DNA of 64,000 nucleotides from Homalodisca vitripennis (Eukaryota > Arthropoda > Insecta > Hemiptera > Cicadellidae), in the NCBI RefSeq assembly GCF_021130785.1, contig NC_060213.1, positions 117,867,001-117,931,000 of the forward strand, in the 5' to 3' direction. The position numbers and the translations under genes were made by a program. The notes under the pieces are model-generated. The model was not told where the DNA came from and searched no databases. It saw nothing but the letters and a program-made list of their open reading frames with translations. Within the stretch, counting starts at the first letter, position 1; every line of letters begins with the position of its first letter. Shown piece after piece: positions 1-8,481 of the stretch.

Positions 1-119
1 TTACGGACTGATTTAACCTTGTCTATTTCCATTGGTTGACTCACCAGCTGGTCCTCCTCCTCCTCCTTGAACACAGCATCAGCGACTGTAGCCAGTATGT
101 CTTCACTCTTTCGCTCCAT
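1..119 (-). CDS. Partial small acidic ORF at window edge
   Basis: An ATG at 119-117 opens a frame of at least 39 codons that runs off the left edge. The visible part contains a Glu run (EEEED) and ends open. It is close-packed with the next acidic ORF (175-501), in the same strand and compositional style as the rest of the Polinton-like element. The family is not recognised. It could be a small late gene or the first exon of something longer. Confidence 0.4.
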   Translation of the reverse strand, partial: MERKSEDILATVADAVFKEEEEDQLVSQPMEIDKVKSVR

Positions 120-174
120 GATCACGAATGACTCTGTACACCTTGAGCAAACCATTAAGTACCTGACGTATTAG

Positions 175-501
175 TCACTGGCTTATACAATTACATACCT
201 CCTCCTCCTCCTCCTCCTCCCCTTCTTCCATAGAGGATATCGTATAGTCACTATCATCTTCTATGACATCGTCGTCGTCGTTTTGCACAGTGTTATCGTA
301 AATTTCATTTAACAGTCTGAATATTTCATCTTTCCGCCTGTCAATCATTACACATACACAAGTGTCTGGTACATCTTGACAATCCGGTGCGGTATACGCA
401 CATTCGCAATAATGCATGTAGCCATCACTCGTCCGTTTCATTGTTGTTAACTGGTGATTGCGGATTAATCTACGGATTTCACCGACCAAAATCAAGGACA
501 A
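175..501 (-). CDS. Small acidic protein of the Polinton-like element
   Basis: This 108-codon frame lies downstream of the capsid gene. The N-terminal half contains a Cys cluster (CECAYTAPDC, then CVCV) and a basic stretch. The C-terminal third is very acidic (DDDD, then a run of Glu near residue 95). An A/T-rich TATTTATC-like box lies just before the start. No known family is recognised. The Cys pattern could bind metal, but this is inference. The start is the first ATG (499-501). It has the same strand and spacing as its neighbours, so it is probably part of the element. Confidence 0.45.
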   Translation of the reverse strand: MSLILVGEIRRLIRNHQLTTMKRTSDGYMHYCECAYTAPDCQDVPDTCVCVMIDRRKDEIFRLLNEIYDNTVQNDDDDVIEDDSDYTISSMEEGEEEEEEEVCNCISQ

Positions 502-583
502 TATTTATCTTCCGTGAACCTTCCATCGTGGCGTCCAATTTGAAACTGAAAGATTCTGTCATTTGCATCGTGTTTTATTCACG

Positions 584-1814
584 TTACATCATCTTCTTTA
601 CCGTGCCCTTGAGCATTGTGTAAACGAAATACGAGTCATGAAGCAGTAGACAGTAGGCTGTGGTATTGGCCTTGAACGCTTCCGTAGCCTCAAATTCTAG
701 CCGCACATCGACAGGTCCAGACTTGACCGAATCATTTTGGCGTGAACAATCAATCACATACAGAGGTGTTTTATTTTTAAACGTGTCCAGACTGACGTCA
801 GGCCACCGACGACCGCCTAAATCGCCATAATAGGAGTTTTGAAATCTTACAAACATTTCATAGAATATAGCGGTGTCTCCGTGAATGTTGTCATAAGGGA
901 AATATTGTGTATTTAAATACAGGCGGATGTTCGATAACTTACAACTGTCAAAAACATGACATGTCTTTCTTTAAGTTGTTTTTCCTTTCTGTCTGGAAAG
1001 CTACAATCACGTATCGTGGTTTCTCCAATTGAGAAGAAGTTTTTATAGTCCATGATTGACGTTCAGTTTGCGGCAGTACAGGGTATTCGTGCAACTCCCA
1101 CGATCTAAACGGTATATGTATTGGAGTATCTTTTTCAACTAGACGTAGGATTTTAGCACGAAACAAGTCGGATACAGAGATGTGAGGCACCCGCCAGTAC
1201 AGATTGGTGATCTTCAACGTGTGGGTCGCTGCGTCATCGCTAATAATAGCGTTGGCATCTGTCGCCGACCGCAGCAGTATCAACTCTTGTTTTACATTCA
1301 CAATTATTCGCTTGTAATCCTCTGCGAATCCCAACAACAACCTTAAAGGCACAGAAAATGAGAATTTGTTCATTTCTTTCTTTCCACCGGGGCCGAACCA
1401 GCATGCATTTTCCAGATTATTTTCGTCTTCCGCACGAGCTGATAATATATTTTTTAACGAACTGGCTATACCTACATTCTTTGTGCGATCAATTTCCACA
1501 CCGCCAATCTCGTATCGGATATCATCAAAGAGAAAAGCGATCGCGTTGTTAACCAGAGACACTTTAGCATCTGTTGTACCGTCAGCTTTCTTACCGCTTA
1601 CTGTACCCACAACGTGTAGTGTGCTTTCAAAAGGAGCTGTTATTAAATCCTGATAACTGATTGGTATCCTTATTTCATCGTTATTATTAAACGTGGTTGA
1701 AGCATACGGATTATGTGTGTGATATTCCAGTCCGGTAATGATTTCATTGTACTCAGCGGGACTCTCTATATCGAGCATTTTCACGAATTGCGCCGGTGTT
1801 AACTTTAAAGCCAA
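584..1814 (-). pseudogene. Double-jelly-roll major capsid protein, frameshifted
   Basis: The first part (948-1814, 288 codons) resembles the double-jelly-roll (DJR-like) capsid proteins of insect Polintons, with an early 'YNEIITGLEYHTHNPY' stretch and a central 'ENACWFGPGG' stretch. It stops at 948-950. The C-terminal jelly roll continues in another frame down to 584, with 'LYVIDCSRQND' and 'VDVRLEFEATEAF', both typical of the end of this capsid. The break sits by a run of five T at about 950-958, so a one-base indel splits the gene. The product would form the main capsid lattice. Protease and minor capsid genes are immediately upstream, as expected for a structural module. Confidence 0.85.
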
Positions 1815-1897
1815 GAGAGCGCAAGAAATTTGCGTTAGCAGAAGTTACCACTATCAGGCGCGACGGTCTAATGACCTGAATTATGTTCACACCCTCC

Positions 1898-2593
1898 TTA
1901 AATACTAGACCCATGAGCACCCACTTTCTTTATATGCAACCTCAAAGATAACGTTTCACCTCTGAGATTCACAGGATTGTTGTCTTGATCTTTAAGCTCG
2001 ACAGTTATGGTGTGCACCTTCTGAACGTTGAGCGGTAAATAAATCACTGTACCAGGTGTCTCGACTATTTTATACCCCGGCTCTACTTGTGGAAAGAACT
2101 CGTGAATAACGTGACTCTCTACACCGTTATCAAACGAGCCGCGAACAACGTTTCACTCAACTCTTATGCTGTTCACCTTGAGAATATTCACAGGCAGGTC
2201 TGAAGTGTGTACTTTATTAGCTTGCAGCACCTTTTTGCTGAAGCCCAATATCGATGCAATTGTGCCTTTCTTGCTGAAATCAATCTGCACGTTGCTTTTA
2301 ATCTCGGTCTTAAGAGTATTGTTATTTGCATTCAAGCGGACTGTGATCCCCTCCGGTAGTCTCCCCTGTATATAATTCGCAATATCTTCTACTTCGTAAG
2401 AACCTTCCTCAAACGTTATCACTTCATCATGGTTTCCGTAATAAAATTTATCGTTTACATTCTTTTCAATATTGGGAATAGAATTGAACGTGCTCAGATC
2501 TATCAATCCAATTACGTAATCGCCATCACTGGTGTCGTATGGAGGAAATACGTCACAAGTTATTCTTGAACCTTTCCCGCTCAGGCAAAACAT
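1898..2593 (-). pseudogene. Minor capsid (penton-like) protein with internal stop
   Basis: This frame starts at 2593 with MFCLSGKG, a form common in insect Polinton minor capsid proteins, and contains 'GTIASILGF'. An in-frame TGA at 2153-2155 cuts it after 146 codons. The same frame then stays open to a TAA at 1898-1900, with 'YKIVETPGTVIYLPLNV' and 'LKDQDNNPVNLRG', which read as the rest of the same protein. This is a nonsense change rather than a frameshift. The start overlaps the 3' end of the protease gene by about 41 nt in a different frame. In related elements this gene supplies the vertex protein. Confidence 0.75.
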
Positions 2594-2932
2594 TCTTTCC
2601 GCTGAGAAACTCTAAGCACAGATGTCCACATACAACTGAATCAAACCCTGACGACTTTGATAATTATACTGTATGTCGGCGGTGGGTCCGAAATAGTATA
2701 TGAGTTCCCAAGGAGGGCGAAGATTTCCGAAACTGTCAAAATAGCTCACATTATGCCGGCGTTTTCTGTAGCAAACCCAATGAGTACCGTCACCGTAACT
2801 TGAGTCCAGATTAACTATAGCTGACTCGTATTTTCTGGGCCCTGTTTGAGGTAACGTGTCACGCATAAACACCCCTCTAAAATTGGGAATGCTTAGTTGT
2901 TTAGCGTAGTGGATCAACTCGAAATTTGTCAA
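2553..2932 (-). pseudogene. Adenain-type cysteine protease, frameshifted
   Basis: The first 106 codons contain 'GTHWVCY', which carries the catalytic His, and 'YFDSFGNLRPP', the acidic site typical of adenovirus/Polinton maturation proteases (C5 family). That frame ends at 2612. The catalytic Cys region (a CGHLC-type motif) is encoded just downstream in a second frame ending at 2553. The shift lies around 2640-2650 beside AAA/CCC runs. The enzyme would cleave capsid precursors. It starts 5 bp after the PLA2-like gene ends and runs into the minor capsid gene, so the three look co-transcribed. Confidence 0.85.
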
Positions 2933-2937
2933 CGGTC

Positions 2938-3472
2938 TTATCGGGATCGAGATTTTTTTTTACAACAACTCCTCTTCTTCTTTCTAACACCAGCTCCCCT
3001 CTTTGGATAAGGTTTTAGGTAAAGGCCCCTACCTTTCGTCTTTCCGCTCTTCTTCTTAACAACTTTCCTTCGTCTCTTCCCACCACCACCACCACCGAAA
3101 GCCGTTTTAGCTTTCATCGCACCAGTTACCGCTAAAGCAGCTGCTCTTTCACCTAAAGTCGCGTCTGACGCTTTTACTCTATCCCAAGCCCGCTTTGCCA
3201 ACTCTTTGTCTGCTTGATTGCGATGCTCCGAGTCACTGTATTTATCGTAAGCTATATCGTGAATACGGCAGGCTTCATCCAATAAATTCACCCCCTTCTC
3301 ACCCCTAGCGATTCTTTTTTTCAAAAATGTGCCAGGTCCGCAGAAAGAATAGCGGGGATGTGTGCTTCAAAAGGTAGAAGGTCAATCGCCTTGTTAATAA
3401 CACTAGAGATAATACCTCCTGCTCCTCCGATGGTTCGCTTTCGTCTGACGGACGACCTTTGCGCTTTGCCAT
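2938..3472 (-). pseudogene. Phospholipase A2-like protein, two frameshifts
   Basis: The C-terminal frame (2938-3324) has 'DEACRIHDIAYDKY', matching the catalytic His-Asp helix of the PLA2 domain known from parvovirus VP1 and some Polinton proteins. A CGPGT calcium-loop motif lies directly upstream in the same frame. The domain is followed by a GGGGGG linker and a strongly basic Lys/Arg tail with a CC pair, likely binding nucleic acid. The probable start is the ATG at 3472 (MAKRKGRP). Two frame changes lie between it and the domain, at about 3425-3435 and at the GGGG run near 3355. In parvoviruses this activity helps cross membranes; the role here is inferred. Confidence 0.75.
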
Positions 3473-3534
3473 TTTATCCGCGCCGTGGCCAAAACCAGAC
3501 TGCAGTGTATGGCTTGCAATCACAGTTTATATAA

Positions 3535-4320
3535 TTAGTCTTCCGATCTCATTATTTTCGTTTTGGCGTTTAAGAAAAACGGATCAACAACGTTTGAACG
3601 AATCCACTGGTCTTTAGCGACCGATCTAACACTATCACCAGGAGGAGCGAGACGTATATAGAAACTGTAAAACACTTCACTTAAGACACGAACGAGATAG
3701 TTCATTGTCACAGCATCCTGCATTTCGGTAGGGTCTGCAACTAACCCTAACTTTTTGTTTGCAAACTCCCAACCGTCTTGCTTCTTTGTAACTGTGTTTG
3801 CGTTGAAATAGTTGAGCGTCACAGCGTCACGAAGCTCGACAGGATCGGCCACTAGCTTTAGCCTTTTGTTTCCAAGCTCCCAACCATCCTGCCTTTTTTT
3901 GATAGTGTTATTTTTGAAGTAACCGAGTGTTAACGCGTCATCGTTTTGTTTAGGCTCCCCAATTTGATGTAATCTAAAGCGCTGGAACTTGTAAGATTTA
4001 TCCTTTAAATCTTTTGACGGTATGTGTTCGGCCAGTTGAGCGAGTGGTAGAGCATCGTATGGTCTTGTAGCTTTACTTATATTGCTCAATCTCTGTTTCC
4101 GACAGTCAATTCCATCTTTCCCGATTATCACCGATTTACTGGTCAGCGTTTGTAGATTTACGGCGTCGAGATCATCTTCTGGACTTTTTACATGTCTTAG
4201 ACGCTTCCCGTTAATGTCGTAGTCACCTTCGGCCGTCAGCTTGAATCCATCTCCTTTCGGTCCCCTTAACCCGCCTTTTCCAAACTGCCTGGATCGCCGT
4301 CCAAACTTGTCAACACTCAT
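3535..4320 (-). CDS. Fibre-like protein with 37-residue repeats
   Basis: This is an intact 261-codon frame. Five copies of a roughly 20-residue motif (consensus x-K/R-L-x-x-V-x-x-P, then D-A-V/L-x-L-x-Y/T) begin near residues 39, 76, 115, 152 and 189, so the period is 37-39 residues. The pattern is like the trimerising beta repeats of phage tail fibres. The N-terminus MSVDKFGRR with a GPKGDG motif is shared with the next gene and likely anchors it to the particle. It is the longest of three tandem paralogues and has its own TATA-like box upstream. An attachment role is inferred from repeat type only. Confidence 0.65.
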   Translation of the reverse strand: MSVDKFGRRSRQFGKGGLRGPKGDGFKLTAEGDYDINGKRLRHVKSPEDDLDAVNLQTLTSKSVIIGKDGIDCRKQRLSNISKATRPYDALPLAQLAEHIPSKDLKDKSYKFQRFRLHQIGEPKQNDDALTLGYFKNNTIKKRQDGWELGNKRLKLVADPVELRDAVTLNYFNANTVTKKQDGWEFANKKLGLVADPTEMQDAVTMNYLVRVLSEVFYSFYIRLAPPGDSVRSVAKDQWIRSNVVDPFFLNAKTKIMRSED

Positions 4321-4347
4321 TGTGCAAGTGATGGCGAGTCACGAACT

Positions 4348-4384
4348 TTACTCTTTATAAATATCTTATCCCAGTCGATATATG
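4348..4384 (-). promoter_or_regulatory. Conserved TATA-like promoter of fibre gene 1
   Basis: Reading on the minus strand there is a ~37-nt block containing GACTGGGATAAGATATTTAT followed by AAAGAG. It ends about 28 nt before the ATG at 4320, and the TATTTATAAAG box sits about 35-45 nt upstream. The same block occurs upstream of the neighbouring paralogue at 4770-4808 with few differences, while the sequence between it and each ATG differs much more. That conservation suggests a promoter. Confidence 0.5.
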
Positions 4385-4398
4385 TATGTGCATCAACG

Positions 4399-4740
4399 TT
4401 AAAGTGTGCTTGAAAACCTACCAACAGCTACGGTACTGTGTACTCTATTGATCCAATGGAACAATTGAACCGCTAAAAGCTTCATAGAATTTTCTTGCGA
4501 ATCTTTCAAGCTGTTTAACTTGTCGGTTAAAGTAATCATTTCGGTCTGCAGATCTCCTAACTTACTGATCAACGTCTGTAGATTAACAGCGTCTAGTTCA
4601 TCTTCAGGGTTCCCTAGATTTCTCAGACGTTTTCTCTGCACGTCATAGTCACCTTCGGCAGTCACATTGAATCCCTCGCCTTTCGGACCTTGTTTAGCCT
4701 TTGTACGCTTGAAGCGTCGTCCAAACTTGTCCACACTCAT
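4399..4740 (-). CDS. Fibre-like paralogue 2, short
   Basis: This 113-codon intact frame has the same N-terminal block as fibre gene 1 (MSVDKFGRR, GPKGEGFNVTAEGDYDV) and one copy of the repeat (KRLRNLGNPEDELDAVNLQ). It then switches to a coiled-coil-like segment (LQTEMITLTDKLNSLKDSQ) and a C-terminal block, LAVQLFHWINRVHSTV, which it shares with paralogue 3 instead. It is thus a mosaic of its two neighbours. A coiled coil with a small tip is a reasonable inference for a trimeric spike. It is preceded by the conserved TATA-like block. Confidence 0.6.
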   Translation of the reverse strand: MSVDKFGRRFKRTKAKQGPKGEGFNVTAEGDYDVQRKRLRNLGNPEDELDAVNLQTLISKLGDLQTEMITLTDKLNSLKDSQENSMKLLAVQLFHWINRVHSTVAVGRFSSTL

Positions 4741-4769
4741 TTTACAAGTGATGAAGACTCCTCCTGTAC

Positions 4770-4808
4770 ATTGCTCTTTATAAATATCTTATCCCAGTCA
4801 ATATATGA
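4770..4808 (-). promoter_or_regulatory. Conserved TATA-like promoter of fibre gene 2
   Basis: This is the near-identical partner of the block at 4348-4384, read on minus as ATATTGACTGGGATAAGATA followed by TTTATAAAGAGC, and located ~30-68 nt before the ATG at 4740. No such block precedes paralogue 3, whose ATG overlaps the stop of the upstream gene. Confidence 0.5.
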
Positions 4809-4815
4809 GTTTTCA

Positions 4816-5100
4816 TCAGCATCTAAGACGGGCGTGGAAGCGAGCTGGAGGTACGGTAGTGTGTATCTTGTTGATCCAGTGAAATAGTTGAACTGCTAGA
4901 CGTCTTATAGCTTCTTCATTTGTATTTTGTAAGCTGTTTATTTGATCCTGCTGAATAAGCGCTTGATTCTGAAGGATTGCAATTTGAGAGTACAATCTTC
5001 TTACATCTTTCTTTAGCTTTTTGTTTACAGTATTCATAACTCTCTGGATGTCTTGCTTCTTCAGAGATTGTGGCCTCTGACCAAACTTATTGACGGTCAT
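4816..5100 (-). CDS. Fibre-like paralogue 3, coiled coil
   Basis: This 94-codon intact frame has an N-terminal MTVNKFGQR matching the other two paralogues. A long heptad-like Leu/Ile/Gln segment (about residues 25-60) follows, then the C-terminal block LAVQLFHWINKIHTTV shared with paralogue 2. It lacks the 37-residue beta repeats. Its ATG overlaps the TGA of the DUF8207-like gene as ATGA (5097-5100), so translation is probably coupled. It may be an assembly partner or a short spike. The function is inferred from paralogy. Confidence 0.6.
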   Translation of the reverse strand: MTVNKFGQRPQSLKKQDIQRVMNTVNKKLKKDVRRLYSQIAILQNQALIQQDQINSLQNTNEEAIRRLAVQLFHWINKIHTTVPPARFHARLRC

Positions 5101-6147
5101 CTCATCAATGATCTGAATCTCGCGTTACCATCACCTGATATAGTCTTTGATTCTTTCAATTCTTCAATGATATTTATAATCTCGTTCTTGTGGTTCGTGT
5201 TTCCAGCTTCAGCGGATGCCACCAACAGCCTAAGACGGTCGCACAACTCATTTGGATCGTTCCAGTAAACCGTATCGGGATCTGATAGTGATTTAGTCAC
5301 ACTATGAGCTTTCCTGTCAGCTCCAGAACCCTTAACTACTTTTGGAAATAAGTCTGAAATTACATACTTATACTTGAGCGACGTGTTGCGATTGATAACT
5401 CCATTTGGGTTATAGTTTCTTTTATGAGCGCTAGTTTTCTTCAGTATATCTTTGTAAGCGATTTTGTCTTCGTCATTGTAGATTTCATCATCCGGTATTC
5501 GCTTGAAAATCAACTCGTACAGACCCTCTTGTGGCTTATACGCCACATCATCTATTCGAATACTACCGTCCTCATCAAACTGCAATTCCTTATTGCCAAC
5601 CATTAAAGTATTTTTTTCGTAACGAGGACCGTAAAGATGGTCAATTTTAGATGAACGCCCACCCAAATCCTTCATAAGCTCTTGCATGTACTTTCTGGTC
5701 AACGGATGTGCAAAGCTGTCGGCGATATATTGGGACGCCGTCTGTAGACCCGTAGGTGTTGAGAGCATTTTTGTAATTTCGTTGTTTCCACCATCACCTT
5801 GGTCGTCTGTCTCAAACACTTCTTCTGCTCCAGAATCAAGTCTAGTGGAGACCGATGGTTTTAAATGGGGAAGATTAGGCGAAGAAAATACATTTGGTAG
5901 AAACTCTGAGTTTTCATCATCGTCATCATCTGCATCATCTTCCTCTTTCTTGATTTCCTTCTTGACATCGGTGTGTAAAGTGCGGGTCTCCTTGGTGTCA
6001 CGCAATTCCTTGATCAACGGCTGGTATTGCTTTTCAAACATCTCCTCGGACTCCAATTCACCCCGCTTAAACCGATTATACTTTTGTTTTTATAGCTTTC
6101 TTTAATTTTGATATCTCCGTCATAAGCTGCTTCTTGTTTCGCGCCAT
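5097..6147 (-). pseudogene. DUF8207-like acidic protein, frameshifted near start
   Basis: The main frame (5097-6056, 319 codons) has an acidic low-complexity segment near residue 40 (EDDADDDDDE). A conserved core follows, with 'IDHLYGPRYEKN', 'DDVAYKPQEGLYELIF' and 'YKDILKKTSAHKRNYNP', as in the uncharacterised DUF8207-type proteins of insect virus-like elements. A better start is the ATG at 6147 (MARNKKQLM, Lys-rich). It is separated from the main frame by a one-base shift at about 6076-6082 in a TATA stretch. A TATATAAATA box lies about 35 nt before that ATG. No function is established. Its position between ATPase and fibre genes suggests a virion or assembly role. Confidence 0.65.
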
Positions 6148-6359
6148 GATTGACACTGAACCCACAGCCTGCTATCTGTTTATTTATATAGGATTTCCTC
6201 ATCTGTTCGAAAAATGATGAAGTATCGAATAATCTGCACTCGTCGCGAAACTAGCCTTACCTCCACTCTATCGTCAAACCTTACCCTCTTCATGGCAGTT
6301 CTACTTGTCTAAAAAACAATGCCCGCTTCTTGTGTTTTCTAATGTAACGAATCACTTCT

Positions 6360-6980
6360 TTAAGTGAAAACACCAGAGGTCAATGGTAGGCCGTAGTAAT
6401 ATCTGTCTGTCTCAGGATTGAATCTGGGTATGCGTTCTCGTAGCGTCATATCTCTAAAAATAAATGTTCTTTTAATATGCCGCCACTGAGGGATCTCAGC
6501 GACCGTATACTGATCGTTTGACACTGTTCTGTCCATATATTCCTTCAAACGTTGAATAGGTCGATCAACGTTAGTGTTGTGCAACAGATATGAGTTTAGA
6601 AGAAGAAACTCATCCGAGTTTGCGCCGGTAAATTCATGCCAGCTTCTAAACAGGTTTGGTTGCGTTATTTTATACTCACCGGTTTTCGTTACCAAAGAGA
6701 TGCCAAATTTTTCGCACTGCAGTGGTACTGTGGGTAATGCAAGTTTCAAGAAATCTGCTGTGTACAGTCCTTGACATATGTTGTTCACTGCAGCAAACGG
6801 TTTACCCCGCCTTCCCATTACACTACTAGGCATTGGGCCGTAATTGTAACTTATGTTTAAGTAACACCGCGACCGCAGTGCACGTCTATAGAGTGTAACG
6901 GGGGATCTAACTGGTATACTGCGCTCAGTCAACACTATACACTTAGTGGCATAAGGTATATATGAAATCATCAACAGCAC
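6360..6980 (-). CDS. Unknown Polinton-associated protein, 206 codons
   Basis: This intact frame lies between the DUF8207-like gene and the small overlapping ORF. It is mixed alpha/beta in character, with 'YNYGPMPSSVMGRRGKPFAA', 'WHEFTGANSDEFLLLNSYLL' and a basic, aromatic C-terminus. It has no motif I can name. Past its stop another frame stays open to about 6283 with basic residues (KHKKRALFF), so the natural C-terminus may have been lost to an indel. The packing and strand place it in the element. It could be a minor virion protein, but that is only a guess from position. Confidence 0.5.
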   Translation of the reverse strand: MLLMISYIPYATKCIVLTERSIPVRSPVTLYRRALRSRCYLNISYNYGPMPSSVMGRRGKPFAAVNNICQGLYTADFLKLALPTVPLQCEKFGISLVTKTGEYKITQPNLFRSWHEFTGANSDEFLLLNSYLLHNTNVDRPIQRLKEYMDRTVSNDQYTVAEIPQWRHIKRTFIFRDMTLRERIPRFNPETDRYYYGLPLTSGVFT

Positions 6981-7213
6981 TATTGGCGGTAAGCTCCTGC
7001 TGTAGCAACCTGGTCTTCTATGACGCCAACAAAGTCTATTATACGCATGACGTGTGCACCACGTCTACTGCAATAGTTACCGCAAAACCTTTTCTTATCT
7101 GCGTAATACCACGTGCAAAGATTAGAGCTTACCTTTGTAAGTCTCTTGATACCACCGCAACCGGCATCTGCATACCTTCTAACGTCGTTGTAGTAATAGA
7201 TCCGCGTACTCAT
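6980..7213 (-). CDS. Unknown small Cys-containing ORF overlapping ATPase
   Basis: This 77-codon frame begins 35 nt inside the ATPase 3' end and finishes at the start of the next ORF. The product is basic with scattered Cys (AGCGG, LCTWYY, FCGNYC). It could be the front part of the 206-codon protein separated by a frameshift, since the two abut in different frames, or a small gene of its own. The family is not recognised. Confidence 0.4.
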   Translation of the reverse strand: MSTRIYYYNDVRRYADAGCGGIKRLTKVSSNLCTWYYADKKRFCGNYCSRRGAHVMRIIDFVGVIEDQVATAGAYRQ

Positions 7214-7823
7214 AGTGACTCAAGGAAAGTGTCAACCCCAACGCGGTATCTGCCCTGACAAGAAATCCATGCTTGTCATTCCACGCTAGAGTGCATAGTT
7301 TTTTCAAAGAGTCATACGGCATGTCTGTATTGATGTGATCAGCGTACACGTGTTTAAGATTCATGTCATCCTGTTTAAAGAGTATTAAAAAATTTGCATT
7401 GTCTCGTATCAGTTGTTTGGGGATCCTGCTGTACGTTTGGCCAAGATAGAAAACATCGATATTGTTGTGACGGCCCATAGTGAAATAAGCGCGGATGTTG
7501 TCATGCTTTTCACACGCTATGTCGTCGAAAACCATAATGGAATGCGGTTTGGCTTCGCTAGGACTTATAACGGTGTTATTGTCATCTGAAGGAAAGTAAC
7601 CAATCTCTTTAGGCAATACCTTTGCAAGAAATTGGTATTTGGGTTGATAAAGTGATTTAGAAAAAACGTACACGTTCTCGTAAACAAGGCCGTTTGGATC
7701 AAACAAGAGGTTGAACAGCACGTTGGTTTTACCGCAATTAGAAGGCCCTGCAATAATCCCTCCACCCACATACCGGTCAAAATTAGACACGGGTAGCTCC
7801 AGAGACTGCTTCACGACACGCAT
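7179..7823 (-). CDS. Packaging ATPase (A32/FtsK-HerA type)
   Basis: This is an intact 214-codon frame. Walker A is GPSNCGKT at residues 26-33 and Walker B is IMVFDD at 96-101. They are followed by 'YLGQTYSRIPKQLIRDN' at about 126-142, the sensor/arginine region typical of the Polinton and poxvirus A32-like genome-packaging ATPases. The length is close to the family norm. It would translocate DNA into the capsid. A TATATTTAAACA box lies about 45 nt upstream of the ATG, and the 3' end overlaps the next ORF by 35 nt. This is the best preserved core gene of the element. Confidence 0.9.
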   Translation of the reverse strand: MRVVKQSLELPVSNFDRYVGGGIIAGPSNCGKTNVLFNLLFDPNGLVYENVYVFSKSLYQPKYQFLAKVLPKEIGYFPSDDNNTVISPSEAKPHSIMVFDDIACEKHDNIRAYFTMGRHNNIDVFYLGQTYSRIPKQLIRDNANFLILFKQDDMNLKHVYADHINTDMPYDSLKKLCTLAWNDKHGFLVRADTALGLTLSLSHYEYADLLLQRR

Positions 7824-7918
7824 TCCAGCTGTTACTGACTGCGCATCGTAAATATCTATGTTTAAATATAGCTTGCACCAGCAGTCGCTCTCTCTCTCTT
7901 GGACGGAACATTAAGTCC

Positions 7919-8264
7919 TCAGATAATATGCTTCTTGTCTATCCACGTATCACTTGTTTTATCGAAACCTGTCCATCTAACAAGTACTTTATCTTTTTTT
8001 CTTTTTAATACTTTTTCAATTAGATAAACGTCACCAGTTTTTGCTTTGGCTAGTTCCTCTTTGTAAAAACCACCTTTTAACACAGTCCCGCTAGAGTCCA
8101 TCAGAATGTATGTCTTTGGATTGCTCGGTTTCACGGCGAACACTGTGAATATTTCATTCGTCCAGTTCGGCATGTAACCTTTTTTAAAAACACGCTTGTA
8201 CTTGCTAATTCTTACTTTATCGTTCACGTTGAACTTTGACTCGATCTGTTTTTTTCCTTTATTT
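7919..8264 (-). pseudogene. Polinton integrase C-terminus with chromodomain
   Basis: The frame (ATG-like start of the open part at 8227, open upstream to about 8264) contains 'KVRISKYKRVFKKGYMPNWT', the SH3-like DNA-binding segment after the RVE core in Polinton integrases. Next come a 'LKGGFYKEELA' stretch and a C-terminal chromodomain (VYLIEKVLKRKKDKVLVRW, then 'GFDKTSDTW'). The DDE catalytic core and zinc finger are missing. Upstream sequence instead joins a polymerase-like scrap. This is a truncated gene left after deletion or rearrangement. Confidence 0.75.
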
Positions 8265-8298
8265 CTTCTCGATTTTTCGATACGCGTCAGAATAAGCT

Positions 8299-8481
8299 TT
8301 ACGTGTTTTTTCCCTCATTGTTTTGGCGCATGTAACATTGATGATTAGCGGGTTTAAATTCTGCGCAAGTGCTACAATATACTTCACCGCATTCATGTTG
8401 TGTTTTTCTATGTTTCTTGTATATGTTTTTCTCACAGTCGAGACACTTCTGTACGTTTTCGCAGAGGAGATAATACTTTTT
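8299..8481 (-). pseudogene. Zinc-binding scrap of Polinton-type DNA polymerase B
   Basis: A 60-codon frame between two stops contains the spacing CLDC, then HECGEVYCSTC, then HQCYM. This Cys/His cluster is characteristic of the region between exonuclease and polymerase domains in insect Polinton-type polymerase B proteins. Neither exonuclease nor polymerase motifs are found nearby. It directly precedes the integrase remnant, so the bulk of the replication genes has been lost between them or was never copied here. It could also be another zinc-ribbon protein. Confidence 0.45.

Noticed and set aside
584..2932. Programmed ribosomal frameshifting as explanation for the split capsid and protease genes
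   Set aside because: The breaks differ in position and context, lie late in conserved domains, and lack the shared slippery site plus structure expected. Random indels explain them better.
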